Source: Thermothelomyces thermophilus ATCC 42464 (lineage: Eukaryota; Ascomycota; Sordariomycetes; Sordariales; Chaetomiaceae). From it: DNA of 64,000 nt. Below, piece by piece: positions 60,501 through 64,000 of this stretch (position 1 is its first letter; each line of letters begins with the position of its first letter). The stretch lies in assembly GCF_000226095.1 (NCBI RefSeq), contig NC_016475.1, forward strand, positions 3,286,001 to 3,350,000, written 5' to 3'. The position numbers were made by a program, and so were the translations under genes. The notes beneath the pieces are model-generated. The model searched no databases. It saw only the letters and a list, made by a program, of their open reading frames with translations, and was not told where the DNA came from.

Positions 60501-63435
60501 TCGTATACTATTAGAAAACCAAGAGATGAGACAAGACTAGGAAAGTACCAAAGGAATATAAAGGACATCTAGCATTCGAACCGAAGCATCTAGAAGGATT
60601 ACTAGAATACGGCCTATAGGATTACGAGATCAAGCTTAAGGAAGGAGCACGACTAAAGTTCTTCAAGATTTACTATACGAGCCAGATATAGAACGAAGAA
60701 CTTAAGCAATATTTAAAGGAGAACCTTCGAAGAGGACATATCTGCCTGTTGACATTGCTAGCAGGCTACCTAATCCTATTTATGCCTAAGAAAGACGGAA
60801 AGCTATAGTTATACGTTGACTATTAGCAACTTAACGAACAGACCGTAAAGAACCGATACCTGTTACTACTAATCTTATAGCTCCGAGATTAGTTAGCAGG
60901 AGCCTAATATTTTACGTGTCTTGACTTGCCATCGGCCTATAACTATATACGGATCAAAGAAGGTAACGAGTAGAAAACGGCCTTTAGGATACCCTATAGC
61001 CACTATAAGTACCTCATTATGTTATTTAGACTTACGAACGTACTAGCAACGTTCTAAGCCCTGATTAATCAAGCTATCCGACCCTTTCTCGACAAATTTA
61101 CAGTATATTATCTTGACAATATACTCATCTTCTCCAAGACGATAGACGAACACCGGAAGTACGTAAAAGTAATACTAGACGTGCTATACACGTATAAGCT
61201 ATTAGTTAACAAGGAAAAGAGCAAATTCTACATTAGGAAAACGGTGTTTCTAGGATACGAAATATCCCTAGGACAAATTTAGATAGAACCTTTAAAGGTT
61301 AAAGCTATTAAGAATTAGCTATAACTAACGTTAGTTACGGAAGTATAAAGCTTCATCGGATTTACAAACTTCTACTAGATATTTATTAGGAACTTTAGAG
61401 TAATCGTACGACCTTTATACGAACTTACTAAGAAGAATGCTAAATTCTAATAGGAAGAGCGATATAAGTAAGCATTTATATAGATCTGTAACGCTATTAC
61501 TAAAGATCTAGTACTAGTACTACTAGACCCTAAGAAGCTATTCGAGGTAGAAATAGATGCTTTAGACTACGCCATCGGAGGATAATTAGGATAACAAGAT
61601 AAACAAGGGAAGCTATATCCTATAGCCTTCTTTTTAAAGAAGCTCGACAGACTATGTCTTAATTATCTGATTTACGACAAGGAACTACTTATAATTATTA
61701 AAGCTTTTAAGGAATAGCAACTATACCTTAGTAGTACGATTGAACTAGTATAAGTATATATAGATCATAAGAACCTACGATACTTCACGACGACAAAGGA
61801 ACTTAACAGACGACAAATACAATAGGCAGAATTCCTTGTAGAATTTAACTTTAAGATCTGCTATAAGAAGGGCAAAGAGAACGTACAAGTAGACATCTTA
61901 AGCCAACAAACGGATCATATAAAAGGACAAACGGAAACAATACCACCGTTATTCAAGGAACGAACAGACAAAACGCTATATCACAAAACGCAGACACCCG
62001 TAGAAGACAATCCACTTAACTCGTTCCTCGAATGCTATATAATCTTTCAAGAGGAAAGGATCAACAAGGCATAGTATCAAGTAGCACCTAGACTAGTAGT
62101 ACCTAACAGAGTAAAAGAAAGAGATGGGAAACTTTGGTACCGAGGCAAAGCATATATCTATGACTAGGATTAATAGCTACAGATGATTTAAGAACTCTAT
62201 AAGTCGAAACTCGGAGGATATAAAGGAGTTATGAAGACTGTTGTATAAGTCAAGAAATACTACGACTTTCTATAGTTAACGGCACGGGTTAAGGAAGTCA
62301 TATAGAACTACGATATTTGCAATCGAAGTAAAACGATACTATATAAGCTGTATAGGCTACTTTAACTACTACTAATAGCTGACAAACTATAGAGCTTAGT
62401 CATAATAGACTTTATTACAAAGCTACTAAAATCTAAGGATATAGCTATAGGAGTAATCTATAATAGTATTCTTACTATAGTAGATTGCCTAACTAAATAG
62501 GTATACTTCTTTCCCTATAAGGAGTTATAGATAGCTAAATAACTAGTAGATATGATCTATTGGCAAGTTACATCAGTATATGCTTGGCCGTAAGAATAGA
62601 TTACCGATAGAGACACCAAGTTCGTGTCGAAGTTCTAGCAAGCATTAATACAACAATTAGGCGTTAATAGTAAGCTGTCAACGGCATATTACCTACAGAC
62701 TGACGGACAAACGGAGTAACTAAACCAAGTTGTCGAGCAGTATCTCCGTTCTTACATTAACTACTAGCAAGACGACTAGGTCATGCTATTACCAACAGTA
62801 TAACTCGCCTATAACACGACGCCGATAGAAACGACCAAAGTCATACCATTCTTCGCGAACTATAGATATAAAGCAGACCTTAGGCAAGGACTAGAGGTTA
62901 TAGTGCCGAGAGCAATAGTCAAAGCAGAACAAATGTACGCACTATATAAAAAGCTTAAAAAAGAACTCGAGTTTGTCAAAACCAGAATAAAGAATTACTA
63001 CAACAAATACAGGCTCGAAGGACCTTGCCTAGAGAGAGGAGATAAAGTCTACCTGATCGTACGGAACTTACAAACCAAATAACCAAGCACAAAGCTAGAC
63101 TTCAAGAAGGTCAGACCCTTTATTATCAAAGAACGAATTTCGACATCTAACTACTAACTATCGTTACCATCATCTATACGACTATAGATAGATATTTTTC
63201 ATATTTCACTCCTCGAACTAACACTAAAAAACGCTAAGGTTGCTATATATATTAAAGCAGAAGATAAGGAAGAAGAATAGGACGTCAAAGAAATTCTAGA
63301 TTTATATATTATTAATAGGGAACTATAGTACCTAGTTAAATAGCTTAATTTTAGATTAGAAGATAACTTATAGGAACTAGTCAAGAACTTAAATTGCCTT
63401 AAGAAACTAGAATAGTTCTACCAGCAGAACCCGGA
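57534..63435 (+). pseudogene. G7 gag-pol with chromodomain, RIP-inactivated
   Basis: Initiator now ATA near 57534. Gag contains the best open stretch of the family, 57666-57896 (IKIEPPSKYGGTKEDLVGFL, then NLRSYFRLNDDKFLDDKAKV). Knuckle about 58438 (YYNYRKKGHYKREC). Protease near 59930. RT active site at about 61105 reads YLDNILIF: the second Asp is lost. RNase H about 61540-61920, integrase about 62170-63170, chromodomain about 63285-63430. Many stops. Confidence 0.8.
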
Positions 63436-63439
63436 TTAA

Positions 63440-64000
63440 CCGTAGGCACTAGCTCGGACAAAACGGCCAAATCGGCCTCCGATAAATCTAGGCCTAAAGA
63501 AGACTAGTTAAATAGGACGTTAGCACCCTAGGACCGTATATTACTAATAACACGTACTTCGGACTCCCGTACCCTCTGTTCTTCTGCCTCTATTTCCTCT
63601 AAAGACTGTATACCTCGACGAAATAGCTCGGAACCCTGCTCCTTTAAGAAACGTTTCTAGTGATAAAGACAAGCTAATCGACTGACAGCCGTCTAAAGTT
63701 AAGTCTAAAGGACAAAAAGGGCCTCTTCGGCATTAGCCTCTTCTTACTCTACACGCTTTTATTTAGATATAATCTTCGTTACTATAAAGAATTAGCTATA
63801 AACATTAAGGTAATAAACTAGGTCACAAACAAGCAGACGCTACATTAGAACTATTATAAGAACGACCCTAACGTATATACTCGCTATAGCAGGAAGAGCC
63901 TAACGCCATACGACAAGCCAAGTTCCGCTTAAAACACCACAAACACGGTATGACGTCTACGCCAGAAGAATCAATAAAAGAAGCAAGCGCGGCGTGCTGT
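63440..64000 (-). pseudogene. G7 antisense accessory ORF, divergent version (partial)
   Basis: Antisense to G7 gag-pol. About 63900-63830: CYSEYIR-GRSYNSSNVASACL, again Cys-X2-Cys-X6-Cys-like with Tyr in Cys positions. A candidate intron end (gctaattctttatag) follows near 63790. About 63720-63560: EEANAEEALFVL, then KRFLKEQGSELFRRGIQSLE and EIEAEEQRVRESE, an open charged tail. Layout equals the G2/G6 frame but the DNA does not align with it, so it is a distinct version. It continues past the window end. Confidence 0.58.

Larger units (their letters stand above)
57041..64000 (+). mobile_element. G7: G2-family chromovirus inserted in G6 3' LTR, runs off window
   Basis: 5' LTR 57041-57467, gag-pol to about 63435, then a diverged 3' region up to the window end; the 3' LTR is not in view. 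Flank pentamer atgtc (57036-57040) is expected again after its 3' LTR. gag-pol is co-linear with G2 and G6, while the LTR U3 and the sequence after the chromodomain are different. Confidence 0.85.

Overview
The window looks like a filamentous ascomycete, most likely a Sordariomycete. The evidence is compact GC-rich genes with 63-141 nt introns carrying CTGAC/CTAAC branch sites, a fungal sugar transporter, a relic of a fungal highly reducing polyketide synthase, and a long block of transposons damaged in the way repeat-induced point mutation (RIP) does it: TA is greatly over-used, CA and TG are scarce, CG survives, and most stop codons are explained by single C-to-T or G-to-A transitions. The exact species cannot be read from the sequence.

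Region 1 (1-9234) is normal single-copy DNA. It holds a Trf4/Cid14-type non-canonical poly(A) polymerase (134-2592, three exons), a 3.3 kb gene-free interval, a 12-helix MFS hexose transporter (5904-7967, six exons), and a broken KR-to-ACP piece of a polyketide synthase on the minus strand (8645-9234).

Region 2 (9235-64000) is one nested transposon stack, resolvable from LTR pairs, target-site duplications and reading direction. G1, a minus-strand Ty3/Gypsy chromovirus, interrupts the PKS relic. Inside G1 sits a Tad-like LINE (LINE1, 11142-17689, 13-bp duplication), which itself holds a Tc1/mariner element (12780-14102). The right LTR of G1 was hit twice: by G2 (+, 23590-31080, duplication attta) and by G4 (+, from 31144). 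G4 was then interrupted by G3, a relative in opposite orientation (32107-39327, duplication accta), by a second LINE (LINE2, 43070-46131, 13-bp duplication) and by G5 (47341). G5 is cut by G6 (49965), and G6 by G7 (57041), which runs off the window. The right halves of G7, G6, G5, G4, G1 and possibly the rest of the PKS should lie to the right, in that order.

No transposon protein here is intact. The most interesting signal is that two different Ty3/Gypsy families (G2/G5/G6/G7 and G3/G4) each carry a gene-like reading frame on the opposite strand, between the chromodomain and the 3' LTR, with fungal intron signals on that antisense strand. In the G2 type it combines a Cys-X2-Cys-X6-Cys-like knot with a charged, coiled-coil-like tail. 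In G7 both this antisense gene and the LTR U3 differ from the sister copies while gag-pol is closely similar, as if antisense gene plus promoter were a swappable module.
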